Of a DNA stretch of 21,328 nucleotides, positions 1 through 5,771 are shown in pieces. Each line of letters starts with the position of its first letter. Position 1 is the first letter of the stretch. Source of the DNA: an uncultured Opitutia bacterium (GTDB lineage: Bacteria; Verrucomicrobiota; Verrucomicrobiia; Opitutales; UBA953); contig CAITUF010000064.1 in assembly GCA_903895475.1 (NCBI GenBank), positions 1-21,328 of the forward strand, in the 5' to 3' direction. The notes beneath the pieces were generated by a model. That model did not search any database. It worked only from the letters and a program-made list of their open reading frames with translations, and was not told the DNA's origin. The translations under genes were made by a program, and so were the position numbers.

Positions 1-188
1 AGCTTCTTGAATTCTTCGGCGTAGTTGAAGCCCGGGTTGAGCGGATCGCTCTTCGAGGAGTTCTGGCGCAGGATGTTCAGGTTGAGCTGATTCGGCCACC
101 AGTCGCCGTTGTTCATCGCGGCGGCGGCGGTATGGCGGTTCTGCGGGGCCAGGTGGCCCATCACGGGGCATTTGGAGATGTCGGACAT
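1..188 (-). CDS. katG: Catalase-peroxidase, N-terminal fragment (cut by window edge)
   Basis: Only the first 62 codons are in the window; the gene continues past base 1. Reading down from the ATG at 188-186, the protein begins MSDISKCPVMG and continues through NNGDWWPNQLNLNIL and a FNYAEEFKK segment. This is the conserved N-terminal stretch of bacterial catalase-peroxidases, ahead of the haem domain. The family is a bifunctional haem enzyme that destroys hydrogen peroxide by catalase and broad peroxidase activity, usually in the cytoplasm. The catalytic Arg-Trp-His region and the Met-Tyr-Trp adduct residues lie outside the window, so integrity cannot be judged. It lies downstream of, and in the same direction as, a FurA-type regulator, the classic arrangement for peroxide-inducible katG. 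No Shine-Dalgarno is visible upstream of the ATG. Confidence 0.93.
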   Translation of the reverse strand, partial: MSDISKCPVMGHLAPQNRHTAAAAMNNGDWWPNQLNLNILRQNSSKSDPLNPGFNYAEEFKK

Positions 189-241
189 GTGTGTGAGGTG
201 AGGATTGGAGGGATGGAGTGTGGGAGGATGAAGGAGGTTTT

Positions 242-269
242 AGCGGTTGGCGGTTAGCGGTTGGCGGTT
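242..269. repeat. Heptanucleotide tandem repeat, 4 units (RGCGGTT)
   Basis: Four perfect 7-nt units alternate AGCGGTT and GGCGGTT, which is equally a 14-bp repeat in two copies. The array lies in the furA-katG spacer, about 54 bp before the katG ATG on the transcribed strand, so it would be in the katG leader or an upstream control region. The function is unknown. It is not a CRISPR because there are no spacers. Confidence 0.85.
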
Positions 270-301
270 TGATTCATGTGCTAGGGGGTTCTGAGGGGTA
301 C

Positions 302-336
302 GAAAAACTAAGAACGAATAACGATGAACGATGAAC
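302..336. repeat. Degenerate heptanucleotide repeat, 5 units (consensus GANNAAC)
   Basis: Five consecutive 7-nt units end in AAC: GAAAAAC, TAAGAAC, GAATAAC, GATGAAC and GATGAAC. The array ends 4 bp before the furA stop codon, in the same spacer as the RGCGGTT array. The last two units are identical and the others keep the AAC with a mostly GAN start. Its composition (AT-rich on this strand) differs from the GC-rich neighbouring array, so the two are separate repeats with the same period. Confidence 0.75.
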
Positions 337-340
337 GACG

Positions 341-799
341 TCAGGAACGTTTCTTCTTTTGGCAGGCGGGGCAGGTGCCCCAGTAGATCACTTCGGCTTC
401 GTCGATCTTGAAGCCATGGTGCGCATGGGCGGTGAGGCAGGGCGCTTCACCGATGGCGCAGCAGACATCCTCGGTCTTCCCGCAGGTCCGGCAGACGAGG
501 TGGTGATGGTTGTCGCCGATACGGTCTTCGAAGCGGGCCGCGGAGTCCGCCGGTTGAATCCGACGGATGATGCCTTTGTCGGTGAGGACGTTCAGGACAT
601 TATAGACAGACTGACGGGAGATAGAGCCGAGTTCAGCGCGGACATCCACGGCGAGCTCATCGGCGGTAGCATGGGGATGGCGGGAGACGGCACGCAGGAC
701 GGAGACACGCTGGGCCGTGACCGGGAGGTCATGTTGGCGCAGGGTGTCTTCGGGGTCTCGCATCTGGTGAGAGCGAAGCCCAGATTTGGACTTTGTCAA
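341..799 (-). CDS. furA: FurA/CatR-type peroxide-sensing Fur family repressor
   Basis: A 152-residue Fur-superfamily regulator. Residues 18-85 form the winged-helix domain (LPVTAQRVSVLRAV, then SRQSVYNVLN) and the rest is the metal-binding dimerisation domain. It shows GDNHHHLVC at 95-103, a CxxC at 103-106, Cys113/114/121, and a second CxxC at 143-146, the structural zinc ligands. The GEAPCLTA and DEAEVIYWG segments closely match actinobacterial FurA/CatR as I recall them, more than classical iron-sensing Fur. Family members repress katG and their own gene until peroxide oxidises the protein. The gene sits directly before katG, which supports that role. The start is a TTG at 799, chosen because GGGAGG lies about 6 nt upstream; an ATG at residue 13 is the alternative. 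It starts 13 bp after the upstream oxidoreductase stop, suggesting co-transcription. Confidence 0.9.
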   Translation of the reverse strand: MTKSKSGLRSHQMRDPEDTLRQHDLPVTAQRVSVLRAVSRHPHATADELAVDVRAELGSISRQSVYNVLNVLTDKGIIRRIQPADSAARFEDRIGDNHHHLVCRTCGKTEDVCCAIGEAPCLTAHAHHGFKIDEAEVIYWGTCPACQKKKRS

Positions 800-804
800 A
801 ATCT

Positions 805-811
805 CCCTCCC
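805..811 (-). promoter_or_regulatory. Shine-Dalgarno supporting the furA TTG start
   Basis: On the minus strand GGGAGGG lies a few bases upstream of the TTG at 799-797, in the 13-bp gap behind the oxidoreductase stop. It is the clearest ribosome binding site in the window, where most other genes have none. It is what decides the furA start. Confidence 0.65.
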
Positions 812-812
812 T

Positions 813-2429
813 TTATTTTTTAGCAGGCGTGGCCTTGGTGGCGGGCGGCGCGGTCCATTGCACGGGAAGTTTGGCTGCCGTCAGCAGGTCGCGGATTTGT
901 GCGTAAGGTACCGCCTGGACGCTCGTACCCTGTTTGATGGCGATGCCGGCGGCCATCGCGGCGGCCTGTCCGAGTTGCATGAAGACCGGCTCCATGCGAA
1001 TAGAGCCATGGGCTGCGTGGGTGGCGGAGAGGCAGACGGGCACCAATAGGTTGGTGCACTCTTCGGCCTTAGGCGTCAGGCTGCGGTAGGAAACGCCATA
1101 GGGTCGCGGGGGGACGTTCCAGATGACGCCGTCGCGTTCCAAGAAGCCGCGTTTCGTCACGAAGTAGCGGACGGCATGCGAGTCCAAGCCAAAGCTCGCC
1201 AGGGCGACCGGATCGTCGGCCTTGCGCTTACCCTTACAGTCCTGCTCGGTCATGACATAGGCCCCTTGGAGGCGCCGGGCCTCGCGAATATAAATCATGG
1301 GCGAGAAGCCACCGCGGGTCGGGAACTCGTCTTTACAAAGTCCATAGGCGGCGGCTTGGGTGCGGATCTCCACCGGGACGCGGGGGTGATTCGCCAGCGT
1401 CCACAGGTGGCCGCGAATATAGAGCTCGTGCGCTTGCTCGATTTTGCGGCGGGTCGCGTAGTCGGCTTCGGGGTAGGCCCAGTTGGCGCCGACATAATCG
1501 GTCCCGACCGCGTGCATGGAGTTCCAGTCGGTTTTGCCGTTGGGCAGCTTATGGAGGAGGGCGGGGAAGCGCACGTCACCCGCTTCCAGGTTGCGCAGCA
1601 GCATCTCGTGGTCGAGTTCGCGGTAGCCCACGGGCTTGGTGAAGGGCAAGCGGTTGGCCGGGTCCGTCGTGACGCAAAGACGGTAGTTATAGGCTTGGAT
1701 ACGGCGATCGCCCTCGCCCGTTACCGGATCCTCCGCGAAAACGAAAGGCAGCAGGCCGCTCGCTGGGTCACCGGCTTTGATGTAAGGATCAACATCCTTA
1801 ATGAAGTGATCTTTATCCTTCTGCGTATAGTGTTTGCGGGGCTTATTATCGCCGCGTTGCGCTCCATTCAGGGTCTCGGTGAAAAGCGTGTTCGGCTCAC
1901 GCCCGACCGCGTAAGAGACTCCCGCTGCGGCCATGAGGTCGCCCACGTAGCTCGCATCGATGAAGACCTTAGCGGCGAAGACTTTGCCGGAGAGTGTTCG
2001 GAAAGATTTTAGTTGGACCCCTTCTTTGCTCACGCCGCTGGGGCTGCGATCGAGCTGTTCGTTAAGGAAGACTTTTACGCCCACGTCCTTAACCATCCCA
2101 TCCATCGCGGCCTGCGCCACATGGGGCTCGAAGTAATCGACGTAGGCCTTACCGTAGTGTTGGCCAATCCGACCGTAGAGTTCCCGGGCCACGCCGCCGA
2201 CCGCATCGCGGTGGAAGATATCACTCGCGGACAACCCGCTACATGTCATCCCGCCGAGGAAATCGGTGGAGTTGACGAGGACCACATCTAAGCCCTGGCG
2301 TTTCGCTTGGATGGCGGCGGCGACGGCGGCAGCGGAATCCCCGTAGACCACGACGTCATGGGTGACAGGCGTCTGCGCACAGAGCATGCTCGTGCAAGCG
2401 GACCACGCCAACAGGAAGAGGGGTCTCAT
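813..2429 (-). CDS. Exported FAD-dependent oxidoreductase
   Basis: A 538-residue protein with a Sec signal peptide (hydrophobic FLLAW core, probable cleavage after LCA at about residue 18). A Rossmann dinucleotide-binding motif follows at 25-50 (DVVVYGDSAAAVAAA, then a strand ending VVLVN), and then FLGGMTCSGL. This layout matches the FAD_oxidored family abundant in Planctomycetes and Verrucomicrobia, whose substrates are mostly unknown and are often guessed to be carbohydrates or glycan-derived. The usual final glycine of the FAD motif is alanine here (Ala35). The length is complete. The start is the ATG at 2429, which directly precedes the signal peptide; no Shine-Dalgarno is visible. It is followed after 13 bp by furA and then katG, so a peroxide-generating oxidase paired with peroxide defence is possible, but that is inference. 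Confidence 0.82.
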   Translation of the reverse strand: MRPLFLLAWSACTSMLCAQTPVTHDVVVYGDSAAAVAAAIQAKRQGLDVVLVNSTDFLGGMTCSGLSASDIFHRDAVGGVARELYGRIGQHYGKAYVDYFEPHVAQAAMDGMVKDVGVKVFLNEQLDRSPSGVSKEGVQLKSFRTLSGKVFAAKVFIDASYVGDLMAAAGVSYAVGREPNTLFTETLNGAQRGDNKPRKHYTQKDKDHFIKDVDPYIKAGDPASGLLPFVFAEDPVTGEGDRRIQAYNYRLCVTTDPANRLPFTKPVGYRELDHEMLLRNLEAGDVRFPALLHKLPNGKTDWNSMHAVGTDYVGANWAYPEADYATRRKIEQAHELYIRGHLWTLANHPRVPVEIRTQAAAYGLCKDEFPTRGGFSPMIYIREARRLQGAYVMTEQDCKGKRKADDPVALASFGLDSHAVRYFVTKRGFLERDGVIWNVPPRPYGVSYRSLTPKAEECTNLLVPVCLSATHAAHGSIRMEPVFMQLGQAAAMAAGIAIKQGTSVQAVPYAQIRDLLTAAKLPVQWTAPPATKATPAKK

Positions 2430-2539
2430 GAGGGGCGCACTTTCTATTGGAAAATTACGTTACACCCCAAGCCCTGAATCCTTCTCTCGCTCGCCTTCCC
2501 GCGATAGGGGGGAGGGGGCGGTTTTCCGGACAAAGTGTT

Positions 2540-2565
2540 CCAGAGCTCTAGCTACGGAGCTCTGG
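2540..2565. repeat. Perfect 9-bp inverted repeat
   Basis: CCAGAGCTC (2540-2548) and GAGCTCTGG (2557-2565) are exact reverse complements around an 8-nt loop, giving a stable hairpin on either strand. No T-run follows on either side, so it is not a standard intrinsic terminator. It could be a structured RNA element, a protein-binding palindrome or a transcription end of unusual type for the lipoprotein gene. Confidence 0.7.
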
Positions 2566-2601
2566 GGTCGGGTACGGAGAGTTGTTAATCCTAGTTCCGT
2601 T

Positions 2602-2617
2602 AGTCGCCCTCGCGACT
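2602..2617. repeat. 6-bp inverted repeat (AGTCGC / GCGACT)
   Basis: A perfect 6-bp stem with a 4-nt loop, 36 bp from the larger 2540-2565 palindrome. It may be chance in this composition and is noted because it clusters with two other palindromes. Confidence 0.4.
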
Positions 2618-2664
2618 TGTGGCGTCCTTTATAAGGGAGGCGTTACCTGAGTTGAAATTGACTA

Positions 2665-2679
2665 GGCGAACTATTCGCC
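2665..2679. repeat. 6-bp inverted repeat (GGCGAA / TTCGCC)
   Basis: A perfect 6-bp stem with a 3-nt loop, third in the palindrome cluster of the gene-free spacer. The function is unknown and chance is possible. Confidence 0.4.
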
Positions 2680-2869
2680 GAACCCACGGGGGTGTCAAGG
2701 GTCGGCATGAAAATACCACAAATAATCACGGTTAGCCTCGTTTGGCGCCCGAAAGTGTCAGATTTCACGTCTAGCCCGACTGGCAATTACTTGGGCGATG
2801 CCAGCTATGCCTTGGTTTTTGGGTCGGAGATGATATCGGGAATACCGACTATCAAGCGCTTCGTAGGTC

Positions 2870-3541
2870 TCATTGAATAGCAACTATGTCTGGCATGCCG
2901 TTTTCACCTTTAGTGTAGATGATTACGCGTGCAGGGATGCCTTCAGCTGTAGAGATTGCGGCGATTTCCTTTGGAAGGTCTGGTTCGGAAATGTTTTTAA
3001 TTCGGCCATTTCCGTCTGTGTCGAAGATTACTCGAATTTTGGAATTACCAAAGACGTCAATTAGAATACCCGAGTTGTCGAGATTGTCATTGGAGAATGA
3101 GCAAAACTCTTCAGCGTTTCGGTTGTACTTAGCGCGATCGCCCGTGGCGGCGCCCGAGAGCGGGGTACCCGTGGGGTTCTTACCGTAGAGGGCCTTCACA
3201 AACGGGATACCCGGGCCGGCCTCGAGTTTATGCAGGGAGTCCGCCGTGGTGGTATAAGCGGTCCCGATATTAGGGTAGAAGCCGTAGACCGACTTGTAGC
3301 GGGTCACGCCGGCACACCACTGCTGGAAGGTCGTCTGTCCAATCGACGTTAGTCTTTGGACTTTAATTCGGAGTTCCGCTTGCTCGACCACGCGCTTCAT
3401 TTCTTTTGCCTCATTATCTCGCTTCGTGGCCTCGTTGTCGGTCGTGGCCCCTTTGGGGGTCTCGGGAGTTTTATTTTCCTCCTTTTTACATCCGGTGAAG
3501 AAGAGGGTGAAAACTAGCGCAAAAATTCTTGTAGAAATCAT
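2870..3541 (-). CDS. Lipoprotein carrying a pseudopilin-type soluble domain (paralogue of the gene at 14692)
   Basis: A 223-residue protein. Residues 1-18 form a lipoprotein signal (MISTRIFALVF... ending FFTGC, Cys18 lipidated). Residues 19-69 are a charged, probably helical stalk rich in K and E. Residues 70-223 align with the soluble domain of the pseudopilin at 14692-15360. Residues 70-149 are 71/80 identical to it by hand count, including two cysteines (76, 147). The rest conserves a VFGN-IRVIFDTDGNG segment and the end IPARVIIYT...DIVAIQ. There is no prepilin cleavage site or hydrophobic pilin helix. The ATG at 3541 was chosen over an upstream TTG at 3577 because it places the signal at the N-terminus. 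The 80-residue block is much richer in GC than its flanks. It is 42 bp downstream of the exported helical gene, probably one transcript. Function unknown; a membrane-anchored partner or decoy of the pseudopilin machine is inference. Confidence 0.8.
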   Translation of the reverse strand: MISTRIFALVFTLFFTGCKKEENKTPETPKGATTDNEATKRDNEAKEMKRVVEQAELRIKVQRLTSIGQTTFQQWCAGVTRYKSVYGFYPNIGTAYTTTADSLHKLEAGPGIPFVKALYGKNPTGTPLSGAATGDRAKYNRNAEEFCSFSNDNLDNSGILIDVFGNSKIRVIFDTDGNGRIKNISEPDLPKEIAAISTAEGIPARVIIYTKGENGMPDIVAIQ

Positions 3542-3583
3542 CTTAAAATAATGGCTACGGGTGCTTGGTGAGGTCAAGGCCTT

Positions 3584-4207
3584 TTAAAGCGCCTTGCCGT
3601 TGGCTATGGCTATGGTGCGGATATCGCCCAGGGTGCGTTCGTAGTCCTTCAAGGCGGCAATGTATTTGTCCTGCGCGAGTTGGACCTTCTCGTTGTAAGG
3701 CGCGACGGCCTTTTGGGTCTCGACGAGTTTGAGCTGCGCTTTTTCTTCGAGGTCTTCGTACCGGGCGAGGTTGAGCGTCTCATTGGTAATCGCGGTGTCC
3801 ATCCGGAGGAGTTCCTGCAGGTCGACCTTATCGCTGGAACGGTAAGTATTCCGCAGCTGTTTGAGGCTGTCGAGGTTGGCCCGGCTTTTCTCAACCTTGG
3901 TGGTGTAGAGGTTGACCAAGGCCTGCGCTCGCGTGACGGCCCCTTCAATCGGTGCTCGCTCGGCGATCACCCGCTTTAACGCATCGTAGAGGGCCTTGGT
4001 CTGGACGTAGTTGGCGCTACCTAAGAGCCGGGCGACGGGGTCCTTAAATAAGTTATCCAACTCATAGCGACGGCTATCGATACGCAGGATGAAGCATTGC
4101 CCGACCGGTTGCGGGTAGACGATGGGCGGAGTCTGTGGGACCGTCAGCGGATCCTCGGCGTAGAGGATTCCTGCAGCGAGTAGCAGGAGGCAGGGGAGGG
4201 TCCTCAT
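3584..4207 (-). CDS. Exported helical (coiled-coil-like) protein of unknown function
   Basis: A 207-residue protein that I do not recognise. The ATG at 4207 opens a clear signal peptide (MRTLPCLLLLAAGILYA, cleavage before EDP); a longer frame back to 4333 would bury that signal and overlap the divergent gene. After a proline-rich linker (residues 22-36) and a short segment containing FILRIDSRRYEL, residues from about 60 onward are charged and alanine/leucine-rich without prolines except near residue 176. That pattern suggests long amphipathic helices or coiled coil in the periplasm. It lies 42 bp upstream of the pseudopilin-like lipoprotein on the same strand, and its start faces a divergent outer-membrane barrel gene 81 bp away. 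This suggests an envelope role, with no specific function claimed. Confidence 0.7.
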   Translation of the reverse strand: MRTLPCLLLLAAGILYAEDPLTVPQTPPIVYPQPVGQCFILRIDSRRYELDNLFKDPVARLLGSANYVQTKALYDALKRVIAERAPIEGAVTRAQALVNLYTTKVEKSRANLDSLKQLRNTYRSSDKVDLQELLRMDTAITNETLNLARYEDLEEKAQLKLVETQKAVAPYNEKVQLAQDKYIAALKDYERTLGDIRTIAIANGKAL

Positions 4208-4288
4208 AGGAAGGGGGATATCGGGGGAACGAGCAGGGTCAACCATCCGTGCGTTTGACTTCGGGCCATAGCCGCTAAAGTTACCTCT
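4208..4288. promoter_or_regulatory. Divergent promoter region with facing TTGAC hexamers
   Basis: The 81-bp spacer should hold promoters for both flanking genes. TTGACT at 4255-4260 points rightward with a weak TAAAGT 15 nt on. TTGACC at 4242-4237 points leftward with TATCCC after 16 nt. Both -10 candidates lie close to their start codons, implying very short leaders. These are weak matches by eye. Confidence 0.3.
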
Positions 4289-5128
4289 ATGACGAAAAGC
4301 CTCCTGCCCCTGTTGGTCTTTGCTTGGGTCCACGCCGAAGCCCCCCGGCCACGGCCGGGCTTTGAGGGTATCAACGTCCGTCTGACGGCGGCGACCGCGT
4401 CGAGCTCCAGTGAGGCACAGGACCGCTCGACTGGCCTGGAGGTCACGGGCAACTTTGCCTTAACCCAACTCGGTACTTGGCGCTATGATTGGGGCTTCCG
4501 CGCGGCGGAAGTTCGGCATGATTGGACTAATGCCCCCGTCGACTTCGCTGCGGTCCGCGGCTTTTCATTGAACCTGAGCGGTTACGCTGCGAACGAGGCT
4601 GGGCGGACCCGCTATGCCGTGCTTCAGCTCAATGCCGATGCCGCAACCGGTGCGTCCCTCGGCGATGCGTTGACGGTGCAGGCTCTTTATGGTGCCGACT
4701 GGCGTGTCTCCGAAACCTGGACGCTCGGTTATCTTTTTCTAGCGGAGTCCCGCGCCGTTCGTTCTCCGATGGTGTTGATCGTCCCGACCTTTCGCTGGCA
4801 GTTCGCACCCGAGTGGTCCCTCGGGACTGGTCGGAAGTCCCTGGTCCTCGAACGTCGCCTCGATAAGGAATGGCGTGCTTCGCTGACTTTGGCGTTCCAA
4901 CAGGAGGAGGCCCGCTTAGCAGATCTCGGCGGGCTGGCGCAGGCCTATGAAAGTGAACGCGTCGCCGCCGTCTTCGGGCTACGGCGCACGGGGGTCGACC
5001 GCAGCGACGAGTTGACGATTGGTTGGGCTTTCCGCGCCCGGGCCCGTCGGGATCTCGGTGGCGTAGAATCGACGTACGACCTCGCTCCAGGGGCCTTATT
5101 CAGCTACGCTTCGCGCTGGCGCTTCTAA
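4289..5128 (+). CDS. Outer-membrane beta-barrel protein, function unknown
   Basis: A 279-residue protein with a signal peptide (MTKSLLPLLVFAWVHA, cleavage before EAP). The rest shows repeated alternating polar/hydrophobic strands, for example TGNFALTQLGTWRYDWGF, RYAVLQLNAD and WTLGYLFLAESRAV, with Trp/Tyr-Arg girdles. It ends in RWRF, a C-terminal aromatic typical of the beta-signal recognised by the Bam complex. This resembles the DUF6268-like outer-membrane proteins, but the family call is tentative. The start is the only plausible ATG before the signal peptide; no Shine-Dalgarno is present. It is divergent from the exported helical protein. Its last 29 bases overlap the 3' end of the convergent TetR gene, so the terminal beta-signal codons also encode the TetR tail on the other strand. 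Confidence 0.72.
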   Translation: MTKSLLPLLVFAWVHAEAPRPRPGFEGINVRLTAATASSSSEAQDRSTGLEVTGNFALTQLGTWRYDWGFRAAEVRHDWTNAPVDFAAVRGFSLNLSGYAANEAGRTRYAVLQLNADAATGASLGDALTVQALYGADWRVSETWTLGYLFLAESRAVRSPMVLIVPTFRWQFAPEWSLGTGRKSLVLERRLDKEWRASLTLAFQQEEARLADLGGLAQAYESERVAAVFGLRRTGVDRSDELTIGWAFRARARRDLGGVESTYDLAPGALFSYASRWRF

Positions 5129-5732
5129 GCGTGCCCGCTCGGCGGCTGCGCACATGTTGCGTGATCGCCGCGGCGGCCTGACGTCGACAAAGTTTACCCG
5201 TCGGGTCTGCCAGCCAGATTTTCAGAAGCCCTGCGTAAAAGCAGAGCGTCTCTAGCGCGGCGACCTCGGGGTCTAGCCAGAGGGGGAGTAATTTGACCGT
5301 CTTCGCCTCTTGGTAGAGGTGCATGGCATCGGCCAGGAAGGCGGCACCCGCCCCCATTAAGTCGTCGCGCACCGCGGAGAATTCACCGACATACTCGCAC
5401 TTCCAAAGCATCACTTCATACGACGCGCGCGCCTCGGCGTCGTCTTCGAGTCGGCGCAAGGCTTCGAGTAGACCGCGTTCGAGGCGATGTAACGCATCGC
5501 CTGGGCCCGTGCGTTCGAGTTTAAGTAAACGTCCCGTTTCGGCGCGCACCGCTAGGAAGAGGTCGGCCTTGTTCTTGAAATGCCAGTAGACCGCACCGCG
5601 CGTCACACCCGCCTCATGGGCGATCTCTTCCAAAGAGGTGTTGGTCACGCCGGCCCGGCTGAATACCTGTCGGCTGCAGGTGATGATGCGGTGACGAGTT
5701 TGTTCCGCTTCTGCTTTCGTCTTGCGAGCCAT
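5100..5732 (-). CDS. TetR/AcrR-family repressor of the adjacent RND efflux operon
   Basis: A 210-residue regulator. Residues 12-58 are a TetR helix-turn-helix domain: RIITCSRQVFSRAGVTNTSLEEIA, then HEAGVTRGAVYWHFKNKADLF, the canonical signature. The C-terminal ligand and dimerisation domain is all-helical and resembles the AcrR/TtgR group. Family members bind a palindrome between themselves and a divergent pump operon and release it when they bind toxic ligands. Exactly that arrangement is seen: an RND operon starts 24 bp away in the other direction and a 24-bp palindrome occupies the spacer, lying 15 bp from this ATG. The protein probably also represses its own gene. The gene ends inside the 3' end of the beta-barrel gene (29-bp overlap). 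Confidence 0.9.
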   Translation of the reverse strand: MARKTKAEAEQTRHRIITCSRQVFSRAGVTNTSLEEIAHEAGVTRGAVYWHFKNKADLFLAVRAETGRLLKLERTGPGDALHRLERGLLEALRRLEDDAEARASYEVMLWKCEYVGEFSAVRDDLMGAGAAFLADAMHLYQEAKTVKLLPLWLDPEVAALETLCFYAGLLKIWLADPTGKLCRRQAAAAITQHVRSRRAGTLRSASAKRS

Positions 5733-5747
5733 GGTGGTCTAGATACC

Positions 5748-5771
5748 TTTACATACATGTCTGTATGTAAA
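5748..5771. promoter_or_regulatory. AcrR-like operator palindrome
   Basis: TTTACATACA (5748-5757) and TGTATGTAAA (5762-5771) are perfect reverse complements around a 4-bp spacer. The TACATACA and TGTATGTA half-sites are those of the Escherichia coli AcrR operator, although there the halves are separated by 8 bp as I recall. It sits between the TetR gene and the efflux operon and overlaps the likely ATG of the fusion-protein gene, so binding would block both transcripts. Confidence 0.88.

Larger units (their letters stand above)
2430..2869. other. Gene-free spacer with small inverted repeats
   Basis: No convincing gene lies in these 440 bp. A 62-codon ATG frame starting at 2692 has no recognisable features and runs into the 3' end of the lipoprotein gene. 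The left half holds three short perfect inverted repeats (2540-2565, 2602-2617, 2665-2679). The right half, from about 2690, is near 49% GC by hand count, lower than the window's typical coding sequence and continuous with the low-GC end of the lipoprotein gene. I see no tRNA, rRNA or recognisable riboswitch. The promoter of the FAD oxidoreductase should lie at the left end. Confidence 0.6.

Noticed and set aside
242..336. CRISPR array
   Set aside because: The 7-nt units are directly abutting without spacers and there are no cas genes nearby.
1176..2012. 278-codon open frame on the plus strand
   Set aside because: It is wholly antisense to the FAD oxidoreductase, whose motifs and signal peptide are clear. 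GC-rich genes commonly leave such open shadows.
2540..2565. Intrinsic terminator of the lipoprotein gene
   Set aside because: The hairpin is good but neither strand has a T-run after it, and it lies 305 bp past the stop codon.
2692..2880. 62-codon ATG frame in the gene-free spacer
   Set aside because: It has no domain, no ribosome binding site, and runs into the 3' end of the lipoprotein gene on the other strand. It is probably chance in AT-richer DNA.
3542..3577. Upstream TTG start for the lipoprotein gene
   Set aside because: It would add 12 polar residues before the lipoprotein signal and has no ribosome binding site. The ATG at 3541 fits a signal peptide.
4208..4333. Longer N-terminus for the exported helical protein
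   Set aside because: It would place a 42-residue polar extension before a clear signal peptide and overlap the divergent barrel gene's start.
5580..5756. N-terminal extension of the efflux adaptor frame
   Set aside because: It overlaps the TetR gene and the operator, and would bury the lipoprotein signal that begins at 5757.
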